The notes below the pieces were generated by a model, which worked only from the letters and a program-made list of their open reading frames with translations, ran no database searches and was not told the origin of the DNA. 47,101 nucleotides of DNA from Synergistaceae bacterium. GTDB lineage: Bacteria > Synergistota > Synergistia > Synergistales > Synergistaceae. Each line of letters starts with the position of its first letter. Position 1 is the first letter of the stretch. The position numbers and the translations under genes are program-made. Shown here one piece after another: positions 16,485-25,282 of this stretch. The DNA lies in contig JAIRNC010000058.1 of NCBI GenBank assembly GCA_031258255.1, positions 1 to 47,101 on the forward strand, given 5' to 3'.

Positions 16485-17439
16485 TGTCCTTTCTCCCCTT
16501 AAAGTCCCATCTCGCCAGGATATCCGGCACCGGCGTCCGCTCCTGTTCGGACTCAAGGAAGACGAACAGCCCGGCCGCCAGAAGATCCGCCGTCGTCCCC
16601 GGATTCATCAGGTTGTCGGGGTCCTCGAGCATACGTCGCAGACGCCTTACGGCACATCTCCCCTCTGCCGTAAAGCACCCGCCGCGCTCAAGGGCGCGTT
16701 CCGCCAAGGCCGCAACGGCCCAGGAGGCGCGTCGTCCCTGTTTTCTAGCGATCAGCGTGTCCGGCACTGCGCTCAAAAGGCACAGGAACGTCTGCACGAC
16801 CGAACCCCTGAGCGTATGGCCCTCTTCCCAGAGCGCCACGAGCTTAGGCGCCGTGAGTCCGAACGTGATCTCGTAGCCCGTGGCGTACTCGCTGGCTATG
16901 GAGTCCCATGACGCGGCAAAGCGCATGGCCTCCAGAATCGGCGGCGCGCCGCTGCCCTGGGCGTCGAAATCCGTCACGTCGTATTTCTCGCTCCTGTCCA
17001 GCCCCTCCGGTGACGCGCTCTTTATCGCCGAGTATACAGCCGAGGCGTCGCCATCGTCCAGCCCTGCAAGCACGCGTGAGACGGACTCCCGGAGGTCGCG
17101 AGGGTCAACCCCGTCTTTGACCGATCCGGGGCGCTTTAGTGCCGACACATCATTCGCCGCACTCACGAGGGGCGCCAGCAGAAGTATTATGCCGAGGTTC
17201 GTGTTCCTGTCCGTCAGCTGTTTTGTCCTCCTGACCGCGCGCGTGACTAATTCCCCCACGGACAGGCCAGGATCCGCGAAGGCTTCCGCTATCGCCGCGG
17301 CTGAGGCCACGAACGTCATTTCGTTCAGGTACTTGAACGGACTCCCGGGGCTTACGTTCCCAGGCTTTGGCGCGAGCATCTCCATAGCGCAGGCGAGTTC
17401 AGCCGTCTGGGATATCAGGAGCGTCCGCTCGTGATCCAT
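16477..17439 (-). CDS. Triphosphoribosyl-dephospho-CoA synthase-like protein (CitG/MdcB family)
   Basis: 320 residues. Family features of CitG/MdcB (COG1767): APKPGNVSPGSPFKYL near residue 25, RNTNLGIILLLAPL near 80, and MNPGTTADLLAAGLFVFL at the C-terminus. CitG makes an alpha-linked ribosyl-ribose from ATP and dephospho-CoA for citrate lyase, but no citrate or malonate lyase genes are here. Homologues accompany H4MPT genes in methylotrophs, where the role is unproven. A ribosylation step in H4MPT side-chain assembly is an attractive inference, since the cofactor carries an alpha-linked ribose phosphate. It overlaps folE2. Confidence 0.8.
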   Translation of the reverse strand: MDHERTLLISQTAELACAMEMLAPKPGNVSPGSPFKYLNEMTFVASAAAIAEAFADPGLSVGELVTRAVRRTKQLTDRNTNLGIILLLAPLVSAANDVSALKRPGSVKDGVDPRDLRESVSRVLAGLDDGDASAVYSAIKSASPEGLDRSEKYDVTDFDAQGSGAPPILEAMRFAASWDSIASEYATGYEITFGLTAPKLVALWEEGHTLRGSVVQTFLCLLSAVPDTLIARKQGRRASWAVAALAERALERGGCFTAEGRCAVRRLRRMLEDPDNLMNPGTTADLLAAGLFVFLESEQERTPVPDILARWDFKGRKDNG

Positions 17440-17494
17440 CGCTCTGTCCTTTTTACCGAACGGCTGGCGCAGACTGCCGCAGAGGGATAGCCGC

Positions 17495-18460
17495 TCATCC
17501 CCACCCCTTGAGGATAGACGGGTTGACCGAGCCGGCGCGGTACGTCCGGCCAGACCTGGCGTTGTTTACGCATACCTCCGCGGGGCTGAAGAGCAGGGGG
17601 TCGATTTTATAAAAGTCCCATTCGTAGCGCTTGAGCAGGTCGAAGAACGGTGTTCCGTAGTCGGGCGACGCTGAGGCCGGAAGTTTCCCCAAAATCCCCG
17701 TGATCTCCTCGTCGTCGCAAACAACCGTGTACCACGCCCTGCCACCGTAGAGGATCCCGTCATTCGTCCAGCCTATGGCCGCCCCGTCGTTCGCGGCGAC
17801 GGGCGCTATAGGGGCAGCGCCCCAGCCAGCCGTCACGTTGTTAATGTCGAAACCGAGCTCGTGCAGCTTGTGCAGCCCAGTCTCGACGATCCTGGCGGCA
17901 ACCTGGACGCAGCCCGCGATGGACGCGGTGGGCGCGAGCAAGACGAAAAGCCTTTCCGGCTTGACCCCGCACCTTCCGCAGATATATTCGAGAACGCCGT
18001 CAGGGGGGTAAGCCCTGGTCTCAAGCGCCAGGACCGCCGTGTCGGACCTCTCGGCGTTCCCGATCTTCTTAAATATCTCCTCCGCGCCGTAGAGAGCGCG
18101 CGCCGGGCCTGAACCCATGGCGAAATAAGGGCGCTCTCCCTCGCCCTTTATCGTCCACCCGGCGTACTGGGAGGCCATGCAGCCGCGCACGGGCTCGTCC
18201 GCTACCACGGTGACGGACGGCAGACAAACCCCTCCAAACTCTGACAGCCCCAGCGAGACGCGAGCCGTCCCGCCAAGACAGGCCTCGGAGAACAGCCGTC
18301 CGGCCTCCGGGCTTCCCGGTGCCTTTATTCCGGCATCGATTAACACCGCGCCGTTCTGAGACTCGCTCACGACGACGCCGATGCGGTCGGACATCTTTAT
18401 CATCCTTTTGGCAATTTTGCGCGCACGGTCATTGAGATTAGGAGAATTTTTACTTTTCAC
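17495..18460 (-). CDS. mch: Methenyl-H4MPT cyclohydrolase
   Basis: 321 residues, the usual length for Mch. It interconverts N5-formyl-H4MPT and N5,N10-methenyl-H4MPT in the cytoplasm. Recognisable segments: LGLSEFGGVCLPSVTV, YAGWTIKGEGERPYFAMGSGPARAL, and FVLLAPTASIAGCVQVAARIVETGLHKL (read in parts). The start is GTG 18460 behind GGGGGAGG. It lies 55 nt upstream of the CitG-like gene. Enzyme identity is clear; direction of flux in this host is not. Confidence 0.93.
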   Translation of the reverse strand: MKSKNSPNLNDRARKIAKRMIKMSDRIGVVVSESQNGAVLIDAGIKAPGSPEAGRLFSEACLGGTARVSLGLSEFGGVCLPSVTVVADEPVRGCMASQYAGWTIKGEGERPYFAMGSGPARALYGAEEIFKKIGNAERSDTAVLALETRAYPPDGVLEYICGRCGVKPERLFVLLAPTASIAGCVQVAARIVETGLHKLHELGFDINNVTAGWGAAPIAPVAANDGAAIGWTNDGILYGGRAWYTVVCDDEEITGILGKLPASASPDYGTPFFDLLKRYEWDFYKIDPLLFSPAEVCVNNARSGRTYRAGSVNPSILKGWG

Positions 18461-18505
18461 GGATCAGAACCTCCCCCGGTGCGTTTTACAATCAAGAAAG
18501 CGCTA

Positions 18506-19576
18506 TCAAATGGGCCTTTTTGTAATCACCGCCCCCGCGTTCCTCCCAGAGACGACATCCGTATACAGCTTGTCGCCTGAGAGGGCCCGGGATCCTGCGT
18601 AATATTTCGCCAGCGCGGACGCGATCGCATCCGCGTTGGCCTGGCCGTGAGCAAAGCCGTAAATCAAGGGGCCCCATGAACTTTGCCCCATGCCTGACGC
18701 GCCGAGTTCTCTCATTTTTTTGAATATGCCCTCAGCCATCGGGGACGCGAAGCTCCCCGACTGGGCATGGGCGAAGGCCTCGCCAGTTATCTCCTGGATC
18801 CTCGCCAGGCCCTCCCCGAATGCGGGGAGATCCTCTTCGAGAACCGCGGGAAGCAGCCTCATCATCACGATATGGCATATCTCCCGGGCAGAGGCAGGGT
18901 CCGGCGGCGGCATGTCCGCAAACGCGCCGTCCTCGCCGTGTCCGTTCAGGCCCTCGCCCACGCCGGGAGGGAGGACGAGTATGGCCCTCCAGGCGGCGGG
19001 GAAATCTGCCCTGAACAGCGTAAGAGGGGCGTTTGCCGCGCCAGGGCCGGTGCCCGCGTCGACGATAAAACCTCCCCTGCCGAATGACTCTATGCCGATA
19101 CCGGATCTTCTGCCGCGCCCGGTCAGGAGCGCCGCCCAGGCCGGGGAGCAGGGTATGCCGTACAGGCGGCACAGCGACGATGCCACGCACAGCGCGAGCT
19201 GTGTCCCTGAACCGTAACCGCGGTGGGGCGGTATCGTCTCGTCGAGAAAGATGACGGCCTTCGGCTGGCCCGCCGTGACCTCGCTGATTTCAGGCCGCCC
19301 GTAGAACATGTGGGCGTATTTCAGGGCGGAACGGATCGCGTCCGCGTCGCTCCCTCGGACAGAAAGTTCGTCCGCGAAGCGGGCCCTGACCCGTATGCGC
19401 GGGGCCGATATGGACAAGCCGACGCTCCCGAACTTCCTGCCTAGCGAGCCTGAGACGTCCAGGAAGCCGAAGTGCAGGCGAGCGGCAGAGGCCGTCTCGA
19501 CCGTGCCGGGCGCCGTGTCATGCAAGACGCGGCCAAGCATATTATGCGATACTTGACTGTATAAGTTTGAAGGCAT
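18506..19576 (-). CDS. mptG: Beta-ribofuranosylaminobenzene 5'-phosphate synthase
   Basis: 356 residues of the GHMP-kinase-like beta-RFAP synthase family. It condenses 4-hydroxybenzoate or 4-aminobenzoate with PRPP, the committed step of H4MPT synthesis. Motifs: ASAARLHFGFLD near the start, IPPHRGYGSGTQLALCVA, GRRSGIGIESFGRGGFIVDAG, GASGMGQSSWGPLIYGF. The ATG at 19576 has a strong AGGAGGGA site and overlaps the DUF447 gene by 35 nt; an ATG at 19540 just past that stop lacks a good site. Confidence 0.92.
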   Translation of the reverse strand: MPSNLYSQVSHNMLGRVLHDTAPGTVETASAARLHFGFLDVSGSLGRKFGSVGLSISAPRIRVRARFADELSVRGSDADAIRSALKYAHMFYGRPEISEVTAGQPKAVIFLDETIPPHRGYGSGTQLALCVASSLCRLYGIPCSPAWAALLTGRGRRSGIGIESFGRGGFIVDAGTGPGAANAPLTLFRADFPAAWRAILVLPPGVGEGLNGHGEDGAFADMPPPDPASAREICHIVMMRLLPAVLEEDLPAFGEGLARIQEITGEAFAHAQSGSFASPMAEGIFKKMRELGASGMGQSSWGPLIYGFAHGQANADAIASALAKYYAGSRALSGDKLYTDVVSGRNAGAVITKRPI

Positions 19577-20069
19577 CCATCTCCCTCCTTCCCCCGGTTT
19601 TTATGGCAATTGCCTTGAGTTCGTCTATCTTTTGGACGGCAGCCTCTCCGCCCATGCCAAGACGAAGCCTGGTCGCCAGTATCACTGCCTCCAGAGCGGC
19701 GTTGCGGGCCCTGTTGAACGGGACGAAGTGACGCCGCTCGCCCCGGTCCAAGATCTGGCACTTGACGCTCCACTGCTCCTCACCGGACACCTTCCGTGAC
19801 GAGACGACCTCGATATCCCACCAGCAGGGGACGCCATCCAGCACATTCCCCCGCGCCGGCGGGCGCACGTCCGTGAGGGCGGTTATCGCAAAGAGCATTG
19901 CGTCGTCCGCGAAATTCAGCGTCCCGGCTTTATGCTCCAGCAGGGCTTGCCCCGTCCTGCTCGAAAAGAACGGCCGTATCTCGACCGCGCGCGCGTCAAA
20001 AAACGAATCCACCATCGCGCCCATCGGCACGAATCTCGACCCGGCGCCAAGGATCGCCTCCAGCGTCAC
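19542..20069 (-). CDS. DUF447 family protein of the H4MPT gene set
   Basis: 175 residues matching the DUF447 (COG2457) pattern: an N-terminal FVPMGAMVDSFFDARAVEIR, then TGQALLEHKAGTLNFADDA, a flavin-reductase-like split barrel, and a C-terminal helical part. DUF447 genes occur with H4MPT genes in archaea and methylotrophic bacteria; the function is unproven. The start is GTG 20069, overlapping the previous stop as GTGA, with GGGGGGT upstream; the ORF-track start at 20084 is less likely. Confidence 0.8.
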   Translation of the reverse strand: MTLEAILGAGSRFVPMGAMVDSFFDARAVEIRPFFSSRTGQALLEHKAGTLNFADDAMLFAITALTDVRPPARGNVLDGVPCWWDIEVVSSRKVSGEEQWSVKCQILDRGERRHFVPFNRARNAALEAVILATRLRLGMGGEAAVQKIDELKAIAIKTGGRREMDAFKLIQSSIA

Positions 20070-21460
20070 GGCATTACCCCCCACAGCAGATCGTCGTCCT
20101 GGACGTAGTTTCGGCCAAGCCTTAGCGCTATCGCGGCCTTTTGAAGCTCGCGCCCGGCGTAGAAGGAGTGTCCGGGATCAGTCAGATTCATCCCGGCGTA
20201 AATCGCCGTTATGTCCCTGCCGCAGAGGAAACGATCCCTGTTAAAGGCGCAGATCGCGTCTTCCGTGACGAATACCCGCCAGTTCAGGTCGGTGATCCCT
20301 GACTGCATCTCCCGAAGTTGTTCCTCCCTGTATCGCGGCGGAGGCCCCTTCAGCTCGCGGAGGGCCTGTGAGATTTTCTTCGGCGGCATCCTTCTCTCTC
20401 CAGCCGCTTTCATGATCATCCGCGCCGCGAGGAGTTCCCTCACCGTGCCCCTGGCCCAGCGCGCGACCTCCGTGGTGAGCACGTACTCTATCCCCAGTTC
20501 CTGTACGCATGACGCCAGGAGGGCGTTTACGCCAGCGCTGTCCGCCTCCAGCAGTTCCGTAACGTTGCCGGCGCCCATCATCATCGGTGCGTCCGGGTGC
20601 AGCGAGCGATATTCGTAATACCTGCAAAGCGACTGAACGAAACCCAGCATGGGCGGGCAGAGGATCGGATCCGCTATCACATCCGCGCCCATTCGCGCGG
20701 CCTCCCTCGCGTTGACTTCAAGCGAAGCTATATAGCCTGACTCGTCGCCTTCGTAATCGGGGACCACTACAAACCGGCATCTTTTGGCGGCATGGCCCAG
20801 CAGATCCATGTTCGACGAATTGACGCTCAAAATCATATCGGCGCCGGAACTCACGGCCCGCAAAATGGTCTCCCTGTGAAACGTGTCGACCGAGACGAGA
20901 AAGCCTAGGCCTTTAAGCGCCGCTAGCTTTTCGGCTACCTCAGGCACGCCCGTCTCGGGGTTGCCGCCGAGGTCGATCACGTCAGCGCCGCTCTCGCGAA
21001 AGCACAGGGCTGCGCTCACTATCGCGTCCGGCGTCATCCGCCACGCCTCCGTGATCTCCGCGATTATCCGAAACGATCCGTCGCCGCCGCCAGCTTCGCC
21101 CGTATCACAAGCGCCAATCCCCAGCCACTCCGGTATGTCCCAGAGGTCGTCCGGCCCGCGCGTGACCGGCGCGCCGAGCGCCTCCTCCATATCGCGGAGA
21201 CTGCCCGCCACGCGGCCAGGCATCACTATCCTGTCAGGCCTCTCGCTCAAGGCTGGGCAATCCTCCCGCCGCATCCTGATAATCTGGCGGAGGGCCCATT
21301 CAGGGGTCATGAGGGCCGCGACGGATATGGGGAGGCAGAGCGCAGAGGCGCTGATCCCGGAATCGCCTCCGGCGAGCGCGCTGATTACCGCTTCAAGCGG
21401 GCGGGCGGCGAGCCGTCCCGTTACGAAAAGAATCCTTGTCCTACAGGCAGATCCGGCCAT
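20066..21460 (-). CDS. Dihydropteroate synthase-like protein (H4MPT biosynthesis)
   Basis: 464 residues. An N-terminal region of about 140 residues (FVTGRLAARPLEAVI) precedes a TIM-barrel resembling dihydropteroate synthase, with ADVIDLGGNPETG, LVSVDTFHRETI and ADVIADPILCPP. This two-part layout (DUF6513 plus pterin-binding barrel) is that of DHPS-related proteins encoded with H4MPT genes, thought to join the pterin diphosphate to beta-RFAP. The canonical DHPS sulfonamide-site loops differ, so folate synthesis is unlikely. It overlaps the DUF447 gene by 4 nt. Confidence 0.85.
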   Translation of the reverse strand: MAGSACRTRILFVTGRLAARPLEAVISALAGGDSGISASALCLPISVAALMTPEWALRQIIRMRREDCPALSERPDRIVMPGRVAGSLRDMEEALGAPVTRGPDDLWDIPEWLGIGACDTGEAGGGDGSFRIIAEITEAWRMTPDAIVSAALCFRESGADVIDLGGNPETGVPEVAEKLAALKGLGFLVSVDTFHRETILRAVSSGADMILSVNSSNMDLLGHAAKRCRFVVVPDYEGDESGYIASLEVNAREAARMGADVIADPILCPPMLGFVQSLCRYYEYRSLHPDAPMMMGAGNVTELLEADSAGVNALLASCVQELGIEYVLTTEVARWARGTVRELLAARMIMKAAGERRMPPKKISQALRELKGPPPRYREEQLREMQSGITDLNWRVFVTEDAICAFNRDRFLCGRDITAIYAGMNLTDPGHSFYAGRELQKAAIALRLGRNYVQDDDLLWGVMP

Positions 21461-21514
21461 GACTGAAGCCTCATCAAGCTAGGCTCATAAAGACAAATCA
21501 ACGTTATCCATTAT

Positions 21515-22627
21515 TCACAGTCCGCACTCTCTCCATACCTTGGCAGCCTCGTCAGCGAGGCGTGCCATGACGCGGGCGTCGCTTTCGAGATTTGGCGTTA
21601 TCGCGGTGCATATAGGCGCGCCCTCCGGCAGGAGGGACCCGGGATGCGGTATGTCGTGCCTGGAATAATTGTACCATGTCCCCGTGTCCGGGGCTGTCAG
21701 GTTTGAAGGCGCGTATATGATCCCCTTGCCCCTGAACGGGCCGTCCAGCAGCCCGTCTCTCTCCTGCGGCAACCGGCCATCGAGCGCGTCCAAGTGAAGG
21801 CTGAATATGTTGACGCCGTAGAGCAACTCCACCAGCTCGAACGAGGCGCTTATGCGAGGGTTGATCTCAAGGAGCCAGAGCTTGTCGCCATCGTACATGA
21901 AGTCGGCCCCGGAAGCGCCACGGAGCCCAAAATAAGACGCTATTTCCCTTGCCGCCCTCCGCAGTTCGGCCAAAAGGGCGCCCCTCCTGGACGTCTCCGC
22001 CTCGAAGGGCATGATGTTGCCGCACCATGCGAAGCCCGAGGCGCCCAGGGCGCGTTCCCCGGCGAGCTGTCTGCTTGTGCCGCACAGGACGGCGCTCTTG
22101 CCGTCCGCTAAAAAGACGATGGAGAGTGGGATCCCTTCGATGCGCTCCTCAATGTACTCACCGTCACGGATTTTTAATCCCGAATCCCACTCCCTCACGC
22201 CGGTCCCCGCCCCGCTTTTGAACCGTTTGACGAGGCAGCGCGAATCGACAGAAAATTCCTCGCCGGGCGCGGGGAAATACGTCCTCGGCCTCGAAAAACC
22301 GCCCCTGGCGCAGAGCTTATCCAGTTCGCGCTGATCCCTGCAACGCCTGACGGACTCCAAGGGCGGGGAGAAAACGCGCACGCCGCTCTCCTCAAGCTCC
22401 GCAATGGACTCCGGGCGATTCTCTATCCCAGAGGCGAACACGGCGCCGTCCACGTCAAGGCCAGACGCGACAGTCCCGAGAGGCTGGGATTTATCCCTCC
22501 TGCGCCAGGAGGCGATTTTTTTGAGGTCGCGATCCCCGAACGAATCCACTGCCACCGGCTCGTGTCCGGCCCTCGCTACGGACTCGGCCACAGCCCTCGC
22601 GCTCGCCCCCAGCACAAGGACCCTCAT
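21515..22627 (-). CDS. ATP-grasp ligase of the H4MPT operon (Orf17-like)
   Basis: 370 residues with ATP-grasp features: N-terminal Rossmann-like VLVLGASARAVAESVARAGH, a lysine-bearing KRFKSGAGTGVREW, YIEERIEGIPLSIVFLADG, and metal-binding DKLWLLEINPRISASFE. ATP-grasp proteins of this kind (COG2232) accompany H4MPT genes in methylotrophs (Orf17) and methanogens. It may ligate an amino acid or hydroxyglutarate-like group to methanofuran or H4MPT, but the substrate is unknown. It starts 3 nt after the mtdB stop. Confidence 0.82.
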   Translation of the reverse strand: MRVLVLGASARAVAESVARAGHEPVAVDSFGDRDLKKIASWRRRDKSQPLGTVASGLDVDGAVFASGIENRPESIAELEESGVRVFSPPLESVRRCRDQRELDKLCARGGFSRPRTYFPAPGEEFSVDSRCLVKRFKSGAGTGVREWDSGLKIRDGEYIEERIEGIPLSIVFLADGKSAVLCGTSRQLAGERALGASGFAWCGNIMPFEAETSRRGALLAELRRAAREIASYFGLRGASGADFMYDGDKLWLLEINPRISASFELVELLYGVNIFSLHLDALDGRLPQERDGLLDGPFRGKGIIYAPSNLTAPDTGTWYNYSRHDIPHPGSLLPEGAPICTAITPNLESDARVMARLADEAAKVWRECGL

Positions 22628-22630
22628 GAG

Positions 22631-23491
22631 CTATTCCGCGGCCTCCTGGGCGAGAGCGTAGATCCCCTCGGTATCTAGGAGAAGCCCCTTCTCCTCGAAG
22701 AGCTTCGCGATGGCGCGATGATGAATTTTCATCTTGAGGCCGCCAATGCCTATCGCGCCAAAGACGATCTTCCCATCCACTTCGCGGGCGCGCCATACGG
22801 CTTCCGTCCCCTCTGCCCCTAGGGGCGGGACGGCGTTCAGGTCGGCTATGACCTTGAGCGTCGGGTGCTCCCTCCAGAGCTTCTCCGACAAGAGCCGTAC
22901 CCCTGCCGCGCCACAGCAGATCACAGCCGCCGCACCGTCGAGTATCGGCGGCGTGTCTTGGTCGCCCCTCATGACGGCGCACTCCGGCGTCTTGCCGAAG
23001 CGCTCCCCTATCGCGTTAGCCGCGCTCCGAGCCTTGTCCATATTCCTGGACGTGATCACTACGGTCGCCCCGAGGTTCAGCAACAGGCCGGCGGAGCGCT
23101 GCCCGACAGGGCCGGTGCCAGATAGGACGGCGACCTTCTTTCCTTTCATATCGCAGCATGAAGCCATGTAATGGACGGCGGCGGCGGATGTGGTGTTGCA
23201 CCCGTTCGGGTCGAACATCACTGAGACGTCGAGCGGCGGCCATTGCGTCTCCCTGACCTTTTTCAGGATCTGCCCCGCTTCCTCTACGCTGGAACCGCCG
23301 ATGAATATCGCCGTGCTGTACAGATCCTTCGGGGATCTGGTGAACATGCAACCGTGCACCAGCGCCGTAACGTTTTCCGGCGTCACGGCACCGTGGCGCA
23401 GCATGACGCAATCGGCGGAATCTAGGGCCGTTACAGCGTCAAAGACGCTCGGCTGTGGATCAGCGTCGAGCTGGAGCAAAATTTTCCGCAT
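22631..23491 (-). CDS. mtdB: NAD(P)-dependent methylene-H4MPT dehydrogenase
   Basis: 286 residues of the MtdA/MtdB family. MtdB oxidises methylene-H4MPT to methenyl-H4MPT with NAD(P). The N-terminus (KILLQLDADPQPSVFDAV), GAVTPENVTALVHGCMFTR, MFDPNGCNTTSAAAV and the nucleotide fold VAVLSGTGPVGQRSAGLL followed by TSRNMDK are all typical. This bacterial-type enzyme differs from the F420-dependent Mtd of methanogens, so the pathway mixes archaeal-like and bacterial parts. It is second in the operon, 69 nt after the DUF2193-like gene with a strong hairpin between. Confidence 0.92.
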   Translation of the reverse strand: MRKILLQLDADPQPSVFDAVTALDSADCVMLRHGAVTPENVTALVHGCMFTRSPKDLYSTAIFIGGSSVEEAGQILKKVRETQWPPLDVSVMFDPNGCNTTSAAAVHYMASCCDMKGKKVAVLSGTGPVGQRSAGLLLNLGATVVITSRNMDKARSAANAIGERFGKTPECAVMRGDQDTPPILDGAAAVICCGAAGVRLLSEKLWREHPTLKVIADLNAVPPLGAEGTEAVWRAREVDGKIVFGAIGIGGLKMKIHHRAIAKLFEEKGLLLDTEGIYALAQEAAE

Positions 23492-23509
23492 TTTGGCGTC
23501 CCCTTTCGG

Positions 23510-23547
23510 GGGAGCGCCCCCGCGCGAGACGGCGCGGGGGCGCTCCC
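23510..23547. other. Intercistronic 16-bp perfect hairpin
   Basis: GGGAGCGCCCCCGCGC (23510-23525) and its exact complement (23532-23547) enclose a 6-nt loop, between the DUF2193-like gene and mtdB. No T run follows on the minus strand, so it is more likely an mRNA-stabilising or processing element than a terminator. Confidence 0.7.
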
Positions 23548-23560
23548 TGCATTGCTTAGG

Positions 23561-25078
23561 CTATATCGTCTCTTTGCACTGGCAGTAGCCCTCGAAGGAT
23601 GCGAGAGCGCCCTTGGCATACGGGGCGCAGCGCTTGATGAGGGTGCTGACGGCGCAGTCCTTGCAACCCTTCATCGGGGCGCCAGGCGTACCGGGGTTGA
23701 GAGCCATCATGTTCGTCATGGCGGTAGCCGTGACGCACTCCGGCGTCAGGTAGCACGGGAAGTCCGACAGGGACATGAGCGCCGCGAAGCGCTGTGTGAT
23801 GGCGCAAGCGGGATAAGTGTAGCGCTGTGGGTTAGAGATGACCGGGTGCTTCGTGACCGGCGAGAAATCAAGCTCGATCCCCTTGATCTTGCCGCCCTTG
23901 TCGATAATGGACTCGCCCCTCTTGAGGATGTCCATGAAATCGACGTTGTGGAGCTCATCGGCCTCTCCGCGCTTCGGGTTGATCGCCGCGTAGTTGTGGA
24001 AGCGCTTTACCAGCAGGTCAACCAGCATAGGCACGTTAAACGCGTCGAGCGCCAACACGCAAGCCGCTGCGGCAGCCGGAGCGCCCGTGGCGGCGGCGAC
24101 GACGTCCCACCCGCTCTTGAACGCGCCTATTTCGAGCCCCTTCTTCAACGTGGCGGTGAACACCTGCGTGACGGCCTCGTATATGGCGAATACCATGTCG
24201 TCCTTGAACATATTGTACGCGGACTGCGCTATATGGTGGCCGATGTCGCCGACGCAGTACGCCGGCACGGTGACGATATTGGCCGGGTGTACGCCGGCCT
24301 TGAACGCCGCCTCTACGACCGGCCTCATCCTCTTGCTGTAGCCATCCATGTATTTGCCTAGGTCGAACGAAGAGTGGGGGCCGTGCCCGCCGAGGTTATG
24401 GGTGGCCATGAGCTCCTTCTGGGCGGCCTTCGGCTGGTCGTACAGGCGCTGCAGCTGCGCTACCTCCGCGGCTTCTGCCTCCCCTGCCGTTTTCCCGGAC
24501 TCGATGGCGGCCCTGAACGCGGCGCCCAGGCCATAGGACGTGTTCATCCCCCAGGATTTGGAGGCGAGCAACGTCTCCTTATCCTTCTGCGGGATGTCCA
24601 GCGGCTTCAAGATCCTGTTCACCAGGTTCGGGACGGAGCCGACCGAGAAACCGAAGTCAACGACGCAGGTAGGCCCGTACATCCCGCCGTAGCGGCGGAC
24701 CGCCTCCAGCCCGATAAGGGCTTTGTTGGCGCCGATGGCGTCAATGAATTTCTTCGTGGACGCCTTGAAGGCGGGATCCAGCTCGAACAGGATCTCGAGG
24801 ATGGGCGGGGTCTGGTGGTGCTCGATAAACGGGTCGTCCTCCGGACGAATGGTATCGGTGATCTCCTTTAACACCTCGTAGTGAGCGTTGACTGACTGGA
24901 CGTGGAGTTCGAATATCTCCTTGCTCTGCCCCTCCGTCGGCTTCATGGCGTTGACGGCATCCACATACGGCTTGGCATCCGCTATCTTGAACGTCCCGCC
25001 TCTTTTTTCCTTTATTACGTTAAAATCCGCCTCTGCCGCTCCGATACATTCCTTCACCATTTTTTCCTGCAAACTCAT
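23561..25078 (-). CDS. DUF2193-like protein, first gene of the H4MPT operon
   Basis: 505 residues. It resembles the archaeal DUF2193 family from memory of its length and N-terminal style (VIKEKRGGTFKIADAKPYVDAV), but this should be checked. No membrane segment or signal is visible. Possible metal or redox residues cluster in NLGGHGPHSSFD, DIGHHIAQS, FPCYLTPEC and a C-terminal KGCKDC, with more cysteines in the last 25 residues (KRCAP, YCQCK). An Ala-rich helix lies near residue 320. It has the best promoter in the operon, a structured leader, and a stable hairpin behind it, all suggesting high expression. Function unknown; a catalytic C1 role is only inference. Confidence 0.6.
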   Translation of the reverse strand: MSLQEKMVKECIGAAEADFNVIKEKRGGTFKIADAKPYVDAVNAMKPTEGQSKEIFELHVQSVNAHYEVLKEITDTIRPEDDPFIEHHQTPPILEILFELDPAFKASTKKFIDAIGANKALIGLEAVRRYGGMYGPTCVVDFGFSVGSVPNLVNRILKPLDIPQKDKETLLASKSWGMNTSYGLGAAFRAAIESGKTAGEAEAAEVAQLQRLYDQPKAAQKELMATHNLGGHGPHSSFDLGKYMDGYSKRMRPVVEAAFKAGVHPANIVTVPAYCVGDIGHHIAQSAYNMFKDDMVFAIYEAVTQVFTATLKKGLEIGAFKSGWDVVAAATGAPAAAAACVLALDAFNVPMLVDLLVKRFHNYAAINPKRGEADELHNVDFMDILKRGESIIDKGGKIKGIELDFSPVTKHPVISNPQRYTYPACAITQRFAALMSLSDFPCYLTPECVTATAMTNMMALNPGTPGAPMKGCKDCAVSTLIKRCAPYAKGALASFEGYCQCKETI

Positions 25079-25141
25079 TACTGACCATCCTTCCTCATTC
25101 TTCGAAACGCTCTTCCAAATGACCGCGAACTAGATGGATAC

Positions 25142-25247
25142 AGCTGTGCCGAGGGAAAAACAGGCTATACTTCTATGACGGGCGGCACCTCCTCTCAGGT
25201 CGGCACGTGTCTCCCATGGGGAGACCCCCGGTTACAGAACTCTTGAG
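25142..25247 (-). promoter_or_regulatory. Structured 5' leader of the H4MPT operon (candidate regulatory RNA)
   Basis: Between the promoter and the first ORF, the minus-strand RNA can form a hairpin GTCTCCC/GGGAGAC (25209-25225), a closing stem GTGCCGA/TCGGCAC (arms 25200-25206 and 25146-25152) and a small ACCT-GAGAGG-AGGT hairpin inside it. CTTGAG and CTCAAG may close the 5' end. I could not match it to a known riboswitch class with confidence. Confidence 0.4.
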
Positions 25248-25282
25248 CTTACTAAATTTTTCTTATACATGAGACTCAAGGT

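Noticed and set aside
15510-25078. Formaldehyde-oxidation cluster as in methylotrophs
   Set aside because: No fae or methanol/methylamine oxidation genes are in the window; gene content fits H4MPT chemistry but not specifically formaldehyde.
25142-25247. Lysine or THF riboswitch in the DUF2193 leader
   Set aside because: Short stretches such as GGTGCCG...AAGTATA recall the L box, but the other conserved elements are missing and the total length is too short.
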